Shown here piece by piece: positions 51,561 to 58,558 of a stretch of 64,000 nucleotides of DNA. The stretch spans positions 22,990-86,989 of the forward strand of contig CAKRPS010000007.1 in NCBI GenBank assembly GCA_934385475.1, in the 5' to 3' direction. Within the stretch, counting starts at the first letter, position 1, and every line of letters starts with the position of its first letter. The notes beneath the pieces were generated by a model. The model ran no database searches. It was not told where the DNA came from and was given only the letters and a program-made list of their open reading frames with translations. Source of the DNA: an uncultured Lachnospiraceae bacterium. Lineage in GTDB: Bacteria; Bacillota; Clostridia; Lachnospirales; Lachnospiraceae. A program made the position numbers and the translations under genes.

Positions 51561-53303
51561 TTACAGGTCAAACGATACCCTCCTCATGTCTGATACCGAC
51601 GTGATTCCTTCCAGCACATATCTGGTCGCACCCATGCGCAGGGTTCTCATTCCCTCCTCCAACGCTTTTGCCTTGATCTCCTCGGCTGTTCCGTTTGCAG
51701 TGATAATCTGCCTTAGACTCTGTGACATCTCCATGATCTCATAGACACCGATACGGCCACGGAATCCGGTTCCATCGCATTTGGCGCAGCCGCAGGGCTC
51801 ATAAATCGTCACATCCTCCTCCGGTGCCAGCATCAGCAGTTCCCGCTCTTTTGCATCCGGCTTTTTTGCACGCTTGCACTCTGGGCACAGACGGCGTACC
51901 AGACGCTGCGCAATAACTCCGATTATGGAATCCCCGATCAGATACGGCTCAATTCCCATATCTGCCAGACGGGTGATCGTGCCGGCTGCTGAATTTGTGT
52001 GCAGTGTGGAGACCACAAGATGTCCTGTGATGGATGCCTGCACTGCTATGGACGCAGTCTCCCGGTCACGAATCTCACCGATCATGATAATATCCGGGTC
52101 CTGCCGCAGAATCGAACGTAGTGCTGTTGCAAAAGTGAGGTCAGCCTTTGGATTTACCTGCACCTGATTGATCCCGTCAATGTTTGCCTCCACCGGATCT
52201 TCCACTGTGATGATATTCACGTCCTCTTTGTTCAGTTCACTCAGCGCAGTATATAATGTGGTCGATTTACCACTTCCGGTAGGCCCTGTCACCAGTAGGA
52301 TTCCATGCGGATTGGCAAGGATATGGTCAAACTTTTGCAGTTCATCCGGTCTTAGCCCCAGCTGGCTTTTCTCTTTTGTCAAAGCATTCTTCGAGGTCAG
52401 TCGCATCACGACCTTCTCTCCGTAGACGGTTGGCAGTACGGAGACACGGATATCATACTCTCTCCGGTCTACTACCTGTGTGATACGCCCATCCTGCGGC
52501 TTACGTTTCTCTGCGATATCCATGCCGCCGATGATCTTGACACGGGCAACGATAGCGGACAAAAGACGTATATTGTAGACTGCCTTTTCATACAACGCTC
52601 CATCAATCCGGTAGCGGATTCGCACCTGTCTCTCCATTGGTTCCATATGGATGTCAGATGCCCGTTGTCTGACTGCCTGTTCGATCATGGACGTTACAAG
52701 CTGTACAATCGGTGAACTGTTGACATCCTCACTGTAAATATCTTCCTCTTTCTCCAACAGAATTTCTTTTGCCCTGGCGTATTCTTCAAGCGCGGAATCC
52801 ACCTCAGCCTGACCGTAATAGCGGTCAATTGCCAGCATAATGCTTCTCGTTGTTGCAACGACAGGCTCGACGGTCAGATTGGTAATAATACTGACATCGT
52901 CCATGGCCGTCATATCCATCGGATCAGACATTGCAACGCGCAGTACATTCATGTTATCGGGCGCATACTCATACGCGATCATCTTATGCTTTCTTAAAAC
53001 TGCTGCCGGAATCAGCGATAGTACCTTTTCGTCTACCGTAACACTCTGCAGATCCACCATGTCATAGTGAAGCTGGCTGCTGAGTGCCTCTGCAATAGCT
53101 TCTTCCGTGGCAATCCCCTCATCAACCAGCGTCTCTCCGAGTTTCCTTCCGCTGCCTGTTTGAAACCGCAAGCCCCTTTCCAGTTCCTCCGGCGTGATAA
53201 CACCGCTGTTTATCAGCACATCTCCAAGCCGCAGCCTCTTCCTGCCATAATCCATCACCATTCCCCCCATAGCGGTATCCTTTGTATACAAATAATTTTC
53301 CAT
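51561..53303 (-). CDS. pilB: Pilus extension ATPase PilB
   Basis: A 580-residue GspE/PilB ATPase. The N-terminal MshEN-type domain (about 18-170, KRLRLGDVLINSGVITPEEL) may bind c-di-GMP in related proteins. The motor domain has Walker A GPTGSGKSTTLYTALSELN (about 328-346), an Asp box, Walker B DPDIIMIGEIRDRETA and His box HLVVSTLHTNSA, then a four-Cys zinc site (CPEC, CGCAKC). The start is at MENYLYT, which follows AGGA and lies after the promoter; a longer in-frame reading would begin upstream of it. It is the only pilus ATPase in the window; no PilT. Confidence 0.95.
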   Translation of the reverse strand: MENYLYTKDTAMGGMVMDYGRKRLRLGDVLINSGVITPEELERGLRFQTGSGRKLGETLVDEGIATEEAIAEALSSQLHYDMVDLQSVTVDEKVLSLIPAAVLRKHKMIAYEYAPDNMNVLRVAMSDPMDMTAMDDVSIITNLTVEPVVATTRSIMLAIDRYYGQAEVDSALEEYARAKEILLEKEEDIYSEDVNSSPIVQLVTSMIEQAVRQRASDIHMEPMERQVRIRYRIDGALYEKAVYNIRLLSAIVARVKIIGGMDIAEKRKPQDGRITQVVDRREYDIRVSVLPTVYGEKVVMRLTSKNALTKEKSQLGLRPDELQKFDHILANPHGILLVTGPTGSGKSTTLYTALSELNKEDVNIITVEDPVEANIDGINQVQVNPKADLTFATALRSILRQDPDIIMIGEIRDRETASIAVQASITGHLVVSTLHTNSAAGTITRLADMGIEPYLIGDSIIGVIAQRLVRRLCPECKRAKKPDAKERELLMLAPEEDVTIYEPCGCAKCDGTGFRGRIGVYEIMEMSQSLRQIITANGTAEEIKAKALEEGMRTLRMGATRYVLEGITSVSDMRRVSFDL

Positions 53304-53328
53304 ATATTTCCTTTTTACATACAGTTTC

Positions 53329-53357
53329 AGTATAAGAGATTTATGCCCGGATGTAAA
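53329..53357 (-). promoter_or_regulatory. Sigma-A promoter of the type IV pilus operon
   Basis: On the minus strand TTTACA (53357..53352) and TATACT (53334..53329) are exactly 17 bases apart, each with one mismatch. The predicted transcription start lies about 20 bases before the pilB ATG. The divergent spoVAA promoter begins 16 bases beyond the -35. Confidence 0.75.
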
Positions 53358-53373
53358 CTTACCATATATCAAC

Positions 53374-53403
53374 GCATAAAAACATATATTTCCCGCCATA
53401 CTA
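53374..53403 (+). promoter_or_regulatory. Sigma-G-like promoter of spoVAA-spoVAB-spoVAC
   Basis: GCATA (53374-53378) and CATACTA (53397-53403) with an 18-base spacer fit the Bacillus sigma-G consensus (GHATR, 17-18 bases, CATNNTA). In Bacillus the spoVA operon is transcribed by sigma-G in the forespore, so the match is also functionally expected. The leader before the ATG is about 80 bases and contains the repeated element at 53428-53472. Confidence 0.7.
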
Positions 53404-53427
53404 CCCTTATCCAAGATTTTTATTATT

Positions 53428-53472
53428 GCGAAACTTATATATCTTTACCCGGAAGTGTACAAATCGAATAAC
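53428..53472 (+). repeat. Intergenic element, copy 1 (spoVAA leader)
   Basis: A 45-base element beginning GCGAAACTTATATATCT and ending AAGTGTACAAATCGAATAAC. It is similar to copy 2 before spoVAC: the 7-base head is identical and the 20-base tail matches at 18 positions. It lies downstream of the sigma-G-like promoter, so it would be transcribed. Its role is unknown. Confidence 0.65.
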
Positions 53473-53492
53473 AAAGATAAGGAAGTATTGTC

Positions 53493-54131
53493 ATGGCCTC
53501 AAACCAAAACGCCACCATCTATCTGAAAGCCGAACAAAATGTAGAGTTACAGTCCGATAACGTGTGGCTGAAGGATCTTTGCAGTGTGAGCTGCACCGAT
53601 CCGGAGGTTCTCTCCAAAGTAAAGAGTATTCCCATCCACACCTTTTCCGATCAGAAGCCCAAGCGTGTCGTCATCAATGTCCTGCGTCTCATCGAGGAGA
53701 TCGGCAAGCTTTACCCAAACGCCGACGTGCAATCCCTCGGAGAGACCGCCATTCTGGCAGAACGTATCAACGTCGACAAACATAAGGGCTTTGTACAGAC
53801 CCTAAAGCTTTTGTTTGTGGCGGGCATCAGCTTTTTCGGAACAGCCTTCACGATCATGGCCTTCCACAACGACATCGGGATCAGTGAGGTATTTATCAAG
53901 ATCCACGAGATGGTGATGGGATATACCAGCAAGGGCTACAGTATTCTGGAGTTTTCGTATTCCATCGGGCTGGCGGTCGGCATTATCCTTTTCTTTAACC
54001 ATATCGGCGGGCGCCGGATCACCAAGGACCCTACTCCGATCGAGGTGGAAATGCGCATCTATGAGGAAGATGTCAACAAAACTCTGATCCAGACATCCGA
54101 CAGAGAGGGGAAAACGATCGATGTTTCTTAA
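53493..54131 (+). CDS. spoVAA: Stage V sporulation protein AA
   Basis: A 212-residue SpoVAA-like protein. The N-terminal part (about 1-85) is a soluble domain starting IYLKAEQNVELQSDNVWLKD, and two hydrophobic segments follow (about 104-125, TLKLLFVAGISFFGTAFTIM, and about 148-172). SpoVA proteins form the channel that moves dipicolinic acid into the forespore and out at germination. The gene is the first of a three-gene plus-strand operon with a sigma-G-like promoter; an AAGGAAG ribosome-binding site precedes it. Confidence 0.9.
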   Translation: MASNQNATIYLKAEQNVELQSDNVWLKDLCSVSCTDPEVLSKVKSIPIHTFSDQKPKRVVINVLRLIEEIGKLYPNADVQSLGETAILAERINVDKHKGFVQTLKLLFVAGISFFGTAFTIMAFHNDIGISEVFIKIHEMVMGYTSKGYSILEFSYSIGLAVGIILFFNHIGGRRITKDPTPIEVEMRIYEEDVNKTLIQTSDREGKTIDVS

Positions 54132-54615
54132 CTATCTTTTTCTTTGCATTATTGGACTCAGCGCCGGGCTGATCGTTTCCGGAGGTGTTTTTACCGTGTT
54201 GATCTCCGTCGGGCTGATCCCCCGTTTTGCAGGCAAAATGCACGTAGCCCGCAAGATATTTGTCCTGGAGGAAATGGTCGTTCTGGGAACCCTTACGGGC
54301 AACTTTTTCAGTGTATTTTCAGACTGGTCTATGGTAGGCAGTTTCGTGCGGTCACACCAGCTTTTCGGAAGGGCAACTGACGGAATCTGGAATCTGCTTG
54401 CAACGCTTCTGCTTATCCTGATCGGCATATTTTCCGGCATCTTTGTCGGCTGTCTTGCACTTGCCATCGCTGAGATGCTGGACAGTATTCCCATCTTCGC
54501 AAGAAGGATCGGGTTCCGCCACGGCCTTGGCATTGCTATTCTTGCAGTCGCACTTGGCAAATTTCTCGGAAGCCTGATCTACTTCACGCAGGAGGTCTAT
54601 CTCTGCGTCAAGTAA
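54121..54615 (+). CDS. spoVAB: Stage V sporulation protein AB
   Basis: A 164-residue membrane protein with about four to five hydrophobic segments and the SpoVAB-typical start (LSAGLIVSGGVFTVLISVGL, then PRFAGKMH) and C-terminal DSIPIFARRIGFRHGLGIAI. It overlaps spoVAA by 11 bases, so translation is likely coupled. The role in the dipicolinate channel is inferred from the family. Confidence 0.93.
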   Translation: MFLNYLFLCIIGLSAGLIVSGGVFTVLISVGLIPRFAGKMHVARKIFVLEEMVVLGTLTGNFFSVFSDWSMVGSFVRSHQLFGRATDGIWNLLATLLLILIGIFSGIFVGCLALAIAEMLDSIPIFARRIGFRHGLGIAILAVALGKFLGSLIYFTQEVYLCVK

Positions 54616-54638
54616 ATTAGTCACTGTTATAAGCAATC

Positions 54639-54681
54639 GCGAAACCATAAATATCTGCTGAAAGTGTACAGATCGATTAAC
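54639..54681 (+). repeat. Intergenic element, copy 2 (before spoVAC)
   Basis: A 43-base element beginning GCGAAACCATAAATATCT and ending AAGTGTACAGATCGATTAAC, in the 126-base gap between spoVAB and spoVAC. See copy 1 at 53428-53472. No other copy was found by eye in the window. I see no convincing sigma-F or sigma-G promoter around it. Confidence 0.65.
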
Positions 54682-54741
54682 CAGCCCGGATGCGCTTCCA
54701 CCAGAAAAAATATCAATAGTATTTAGAAAGGATGCCACTCT

Positions 54742-55230
54742 ATGAATCAGAAATCAGAACAAGAAGAACTCTCTCAAAAAGAAAAGGAACAGAAATATCA
54801 GGAGCATGTCAAGGAGGTCACTCCCAAATACAGCATGGTGCTGCGTATGCTCAAGGCTTTTGTGATGGGCGGTCTGATCTGTGTGATCGGTCAGTGTATT
54901 CTGAACTACGCCACAAACACCTGTGGTCTTGACAAGGAGACAGCCGGTTCCTGGTGTTCCATGCTCCTGGTACTTGTAAGTGTCCTGCTGACCGGTTTTA
55001 ATATCTATCATAAACTGGTAGAATGGGGCGGTGCCGGTGCACTGGTCCCGATCACGGGCTTTGCCAACTCGATCGCCTCAGCCGCCATCGAATACCAGAA
55101 AGAGGGACAGGTTTTCGGAATCGGCTGTAAAATCTTTACGATTGCCGGCCCTGTCATTCTCTATGGTATTCTGACAAGCTGGGTTCTCGGGCTCCTTTAT
55201 TACTTCGGTACCCTTCTTCATCTCGTGTAA
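54742..55230 (+). CDS. spoVAC: Stage V sporulation protein AC
   Basis: A 162-residue SpoVAC. A Lys/Glu/Gln-rich soluble N terminus (about 1-30) precedes four hydrophobic segments. The family signature WGGAGALVPITGFANSIASA (about 94-113) is present. SpoVAC acts as a mechanosensitive-type channel for dipicolinic acid. In most spore formers spoVAD and spoVAE follow; here the gene ends 3 bases before sigF on the opposite strand, so those must lie elsewhere or be missing. Confidence 0.95.
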   Translation: MNQKSEQEELSQKEKEQKYQEHVKEVTPKYSMVLRMLKAFVMGGLICVIGQCILNYATNTCGLDKETAGSWCSMLLVLVSVLLTGFNIYHKLVEWGGAGALVPITGFANSIASAAIEYQKEGQVFGIGCKIFTIAGPVILYGILTSWVLGLLYYFGTLLHLV

Positions 55231-55233
55231 CTG

Positions 55234-56016
55234 CTACAGGGTCACTCTTGCCCGCAGCCTGTGGAGGATCTTCTTCTCCATGCGGCTGACCTGCACCTGG
55301 CTGATCCCAAGCTGCTTTGCGACCTCCACCTGGGTCTTATCCTGAAAATAGCGCATTTTGATCAGTTCCTGCTCCCTTTCCTCCAATCCATCAAGGAGCT
55401 GCCGCAAAAGCATGTGATCCAGTATCTTCTCTTTTTCAGGGTCTCCGCAGATCCCACTGCCGCACAGACTCTCCTGCCCCATGGCTGACCGCCCTACGCC
55501 GCCGCTCTTTCCGATGACCTGATCGACCAGATAAATTTCACTTCCATCGGACTGATAGACGGACTTGTAGATGGATTCCACCTCCACGTTGGCATCAAGC
55601 GCCATCACGATCTCTTCTGTGCTGAGCCCGGATTCCTCTGCGATTTCCTGCATGGTGGGATCTCTGCCGAGCTCCTGCAAAAGCTTCTGCGTTGTCTGAT
55701 GTACCTTGAAGCCGTTTTCCTTCAGGGTCCTGCTGACCTTGACCATCCCGTCATCCCGCAGAAACCTCTTAATTTCTCCCTGAATCATCGGCACGGCATA
55801 CGTGGAAAAGCGCACCTCGAATTGCAGATCAAATTTGTCGATCGCCTTGATCAGACCAATACAGCCAATCTGAAACAGATCCTCCGCATCATATCCTCTT
55901 CCGATAAATCTCTTTACAATGTGTCTTACGAGTCCAAGATTTTCCTCTATCAACCTCTCTCTTGCCTCTTTATCTCCTGCCTGTGATCTTTCTATTAATA
56001 AGGCAGTTTCTTCCAT
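55234..56016 (-). CDS. sigF: Forespore RNA polymerase sigma-F factor
   Basis: A 260-residue sigma factor of the SigF/SigG/SigB group. Region 2 is at about 28-98 (YDAEDLFQIGCIGLIKAIDK, then FSTYAVPMIQGEIKRFLRDD), region 3 at about 100-165 and region 4 at about 205-255 (TQVEVAKQLGISQVQVSRME). It is the third gene of spoIIA and is held inactive by SpoIIAB until SpoIIAA releases it. A Gly/Ser/Cys-containing insertion of about 20 residues (about 175-197) lies between regions 3 and 4 and is not typical of Bacillus SigF. Confidence 0.93.
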   Translation of the reverse strand: MEETALLIERSQAGDKEARERLIEENLGLVRHIVKRFIGRGYDAEDLFQIGCIGLIKAIDKFDLQFEVRFSTYAVPMIQGEIKRFLRDDGMVKVSRTLKENGFKVHQTTQKLLQELGRDPTMQEIAEESGLSTEEIVMALDANVEVESIYKSVYQSDGSEIYLVDQVIGKSGGVGRSAMGQESLCGSGICGDPEKEKILDHMLLRQLLDGLEEREQELIKMRYFQDKTQVEVAKQLGISQVQVSRMEKKILHRLRARVTL

Positions 56017-56019
56017 GGG

Positions 56020-56505
56020 CTATTCCTCACAGTCGATCCAGGAACTCAGCCCAATCTTTTTGTACATACGCACGAGAGTCCCCGTCCCCGGACTGGAATA
56101 TACCTCCAGGTTGTCCATAAAGGCTTCCATAAACGCAAAGCCCATGCCGGAACGGTCCATATCGGGTTTGGTGGTATATAGTGGCTCCATTGCCTTGGGA
56201 ATATTCTCAATTCCAACGCCCTTGTCCTGTATCTCTACCTCCAGCACATCCTTTTCTATGCTGCAATTCATATACACCTTTTCTTCCACAAGATTGCGGT
56301 TATCATATCCGTGGATCACAGCGTTTGTGACAGCCTCCGAAACTGCCGTCTTTACATCCGCAAGCTCCTCCATTGTCGGATTGAGCGGCATGACAAAAGC
56401 TGCAACTGCCATTCGTGCAAAGGCTTCATTGTCCGAAACCGCCGAAAATTCTATTTTCATCTCATTGACATTGCACTTTACATTCTTCTCCATCACTTCA
56501 ATCAT
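56020..56505 (-). CDS. spoIIAB: Anti-sigma-F factor SpoIIAB
   Basis: A 161-residue GHKL-type serine kinase and anti-sigma factor. The N box (VSEAVTNAVIHGYDN, about 59-73) and G boxes (IQDKGVGIENIP; DRSGMGFAFMEAF) are intact. It binds sigma-F with ATP and phosphorylates SpoIIAA. It lies 3 bases before sigF and 23 bases after spoIIAA, in the conserved AA-AB-AC order. Slightly longer than Bacillus SpoIIAB (146), with an extra N-terminal segment. Confidence 0.96.
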   Translation of the reverse strand: MIEVMEKNVKCNVNEMKIEFSAVSDNEAFARMAVAAFVMPLNPTMEELADVKTAVSEAVTNAVIHGYDNRNLVEEKVYMNCSIEKDVLEVEIQDKGVGIENIPKAMEPLYTTKPDMDRSGMGFAFMEAFMDNLEVYSSPGTGTLVRMYKKIGLSSWIDCEE

Positions 56506-56528
56506 TGTCCATTCCCCTTTTTCCCTTT

Positions 56529-56855
56529 TTATATCCCTGTGTTTTCGTTTTCCATGATCTCCACAATATCCTGCAACCCGGAAAAGAGCAGGATACGGCG
56601 GATACGGCTGTCCGCATTGATGGCATAAACCTTGCCGCCAAAGCAGGATATCTTTCGGTATCTCCCGATAATGACCCCGATGCCGGAGCTGTCCATAAAG
56701 GTTGTCCTCTCAAAATCAAACACTACATTTCCTACCTTTTTGGACAGAATATATCTGTCTGCTTTAGAACTTATGTCTACCGATTTGTGATGGTCAATCT
56801 CACTTGGCAGCCTTATCATTAAGTAATTGTCAATAACTTTAAATTCCTCTTCCAT
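56529..56855 (-). CDS. spoIIAA: Anti-anti-sigma factor SpoIIAA
   Basis: A 108-residue STAS-domain protein. The phosphorylation site is in TFMDSSGIGVIIGRYR; Ser57 corresponds to the Ser phosphorylated in Bacillus (Ser58). Dephosphorylated SpoIIAA displaces sigma-F from SpoIIAB. It is the first gene of the spoIIA operon. A GGAGAGGAG ribosome-binding site precedes the ATG. The matching phosphatase gene spoIIE is not in the window. Confidence 0.96.
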   Translation of the reverse strand: MEEEFKVIDNYLMIRLPSEIDHHKSVDISSKADRYILSKKVGNVVFDFERTTFMDSSGIGVIIGRYRKISCFGGKVYAINADSRIRRILLFSGLQDIVEIMENENTGI

Positions 56856-56917
56856 TTTATGTAAACTCCTCTCCTACACTTTCTGGTCGCCAGGGCACGA
56901 GCATTTTCCTATTACGT

Positions 56918-56953
56918 GAAAAAAGACGCGGGAGATTTTCCTCCTGCGTCTTC
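56918..56953 (-). terminator. Intrinsic terminator after the TPR membrane protein gene
   Basis: On the minus strand AAGACGCAGGAG pairs with CTCCCGCGTCTT (56952..56941 with 56934..56923; one A-C mismatch), followed by a run of T. It lies about 25 bases after the stop codon and separates this gene group from spoIIAA. Confidence 0.85.
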
Positions 56954-56977
56954 TTTCGTGTCCTGTTATGCTTTTGT

Positions 56978-58396
56978 CTAGTTTGTATTTTCCATCTCAG
57001 CAAGGAATCCCTCTGCCTTGCTGGCCTTTTCTGTTCCCGGAAATAATTCCACCACCTGTAAATAAGCGTCCTTTGCCTTCTCCTCCTCGCCGCTGCGATA
57101 GTAAGCATTGGCCAGATTGTACAGGGCATCTCCGTTTGTCTGGTCATACTGAAAAGCCTTCTCCAGATTCGGGATCGCATCCTCGTAATTCTCCTGCCGG
57201 TATGCCTCGTAGCCATCCTGATAATAGGAATCTGCGATACTGGGGCCTACAAGTGCCAGCAGCGTATTGTACAGACTGTCAAATGCCTCAGAGTTTTGAA
57301 CCTCTCCCTGCGCACTTGTCTTCTCTATCTCCTCCAGATAACCTGCAACTACTGTCACCTGATCAGGATTTGTGAGATATGCACCTGCCGCCTTCATCAG
57401 ACTGTCCACCGACTGCAGGGTACCATCTGTTCCAAGATAAGCCTGCAGATCCTGCTGCAGGGAAGCATTCTCTTCCTGCAATGTCTCAAGCTGCTGCTGC
57501 AGCTCCGTAATGGTAGCTGTCTTGGCATCTGCCTGCTCACTGACCTTTCGCAGTTCCTCATCAATTCCTGCTCTGGCCGTCTGGATTCTCGCGGGCAGGA
57601 TCAGAAAACATGCAATCGCAATACCGATCAACAGACCGATTCCCAGATTGAGCAACGAGGAAGCTCCCCTGCCTTCCCTCACATGTGCCGGCTGAATGAT
57701 TGTCTCATTCCCACTCTGGTACATGATCACTTCATCCGACTTTTTGGGCTTCTTCGGCTGGTTTCTGACACCCTCCTCCGGGACAAGCATTTCCTCAACT
57801 TCCCGCAGATAGCGCATCGTCACTGTATTGCCGGTGTCAATCTCTGTACACCTTTGCAGTTCACGCTTTGCTTTCTCCCACTCTTCACTGTTGATATACA
57901 AAAGTGCCAGAAGCTGGTGCGCTCTGATAAATTTAGGATTCAGGGACAACACCTTTTTCAACTGGATCACAGCCAGGTCAAGGCTTTCCTGATTACAGTA
58001 GGTGAGTGCCTGATTATATTTCTTAATCGTCTGATTGATCAGATCCAACCGGCTCTGGTTGGTCTGGATCATGTCAATATAGTCGTCTGCTATATTTTTC
58101 TTCGGTCTCAGGTTTTTGCTGATAACCCATTCGGAAAGCGCTGCAACCACCTCGCCCATCTCAAAATAGACCAGACCGAGAAGATTCCTCGCTTCCACAT
58201 TATTTTTATTGAATTTTAAACTCTGTCTCAAGCTGATAATGGCACCCGAAAGATCTCTGACCTGTGCCTTTTCCAGACCGTCATTGTAAAACCGGTTGGA
58301 AATACACAGAATCTTTTTATAAAGGGCTACATCTGCACCGCAGTTCGTACAAAAATCGTGTTCAGACAGAGTACATCCACACCGATAACAAATCAT
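56978..58396 (-). CDS. Zinc-ribbon TPR membrane protein
   Basis: A 472-residue protein of unknown function. N-terminal zinc ribbon: CYRCGCTLSEHDFCTNCGAD (Cys pairs at 3/6 and 15/18). Cytoplasmic TPR repeats (about 40-210) are followed by one membrane helix (about 250-270, LLNLGIGLLIGIAIACFLIL), then an extracytoplasmic coiled coil (about 275-320) and more TPR repeats (about 385-465; YQDGYEAYRQENYEDAIPNL, LYNLANAYYRSGEEEKAKDA). TPRs on both sides of the membrane suggest a scaffold. It ends in a clear terminator; the 49-residue ORF and folC lie upstream. Confidence 0.85.
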   Translation of the reverse strand: MICYRCGCTLSEHDFCTNCGADVALYKKILCISNRFYNDGLEKAQVRDLSGAIISLRQSLKFNKNNVEARNLLGLVYFEMGEVVAALSEWVISKNLRPKKNIADDYIDMIQTNQSRLDLINQTIKKYNQALTYCNQESLDLAVIQLKKVLSLNPKFIRAHQLLALLYINSEEWEKAKRELQRCTEIDTGNTVTMRYLREVEEMLVPEEGVRNQPKKPKKSDEVIMYQSGNETIIQPAHVREGRGASSLLNLGIGLLIGIAIACFLILPARIQTARAGIDEELRKVSEQADAKTATITELQQQLETLQEENASLQQDLQAYLGTDGTLQSVDSLMKAAGAYLTNPDQVTVVAGYLEEIEKTSAQGEVQNSEAFDSLYNTLLALVGPSIADSYYQDGYEAYRQENYEDAIPNLEKAFQYDQTNGDALYNLANAYYRSGEEEKAKDAYLQVVELFPGTEKASKAEGFLAEMENTN

Positions 58397-58408
58397 CTAT
58401 GTCGCCCT

Positions 58409-58558
58409 CTACTCTTCTTCCGCCTTCTTCGCTTCCTTTACGATCTTCACCATCAGATCTGCCATATCGGTCAGATCCTGATTATAGATAGCCTCCTCCG
58501 CATCTTCAATTTCAAGACTCGGATGGAATTTTTTCAACTCTTCTTCAAAATTGATCAT
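58409..58558 (-). CDS. Small acidic protein, 49 residues
   Basis: An ORF of 49 codons (starting MINFEEELKKFHPSLEIEDA, rich in Glu and Lys, no Cys, Trp or membrane helix) that overlaps the end of folC by 14 bases and ends 12 bases before the TPR gene. GAGG lies about eight bases before its ATG, inside folC. Its amino-acid composition and the tight, overlapping arrangement favour a real gene. No function can be given. Confidence 0.65.
   Translation of the reverse strand: MINFEEELKKFHPSLEIEDAEEAIYNQDLTDMADLMVKIVKEAKKAEEE

Noticed and set aside
56856..56917. Sigma-H promoter for spoIIAA
   Set aside because: An AGGAAAA at 56910..56904 fits a -35, but the expected GAAT -10 at the right distance is not present, so the match is too weak to list.
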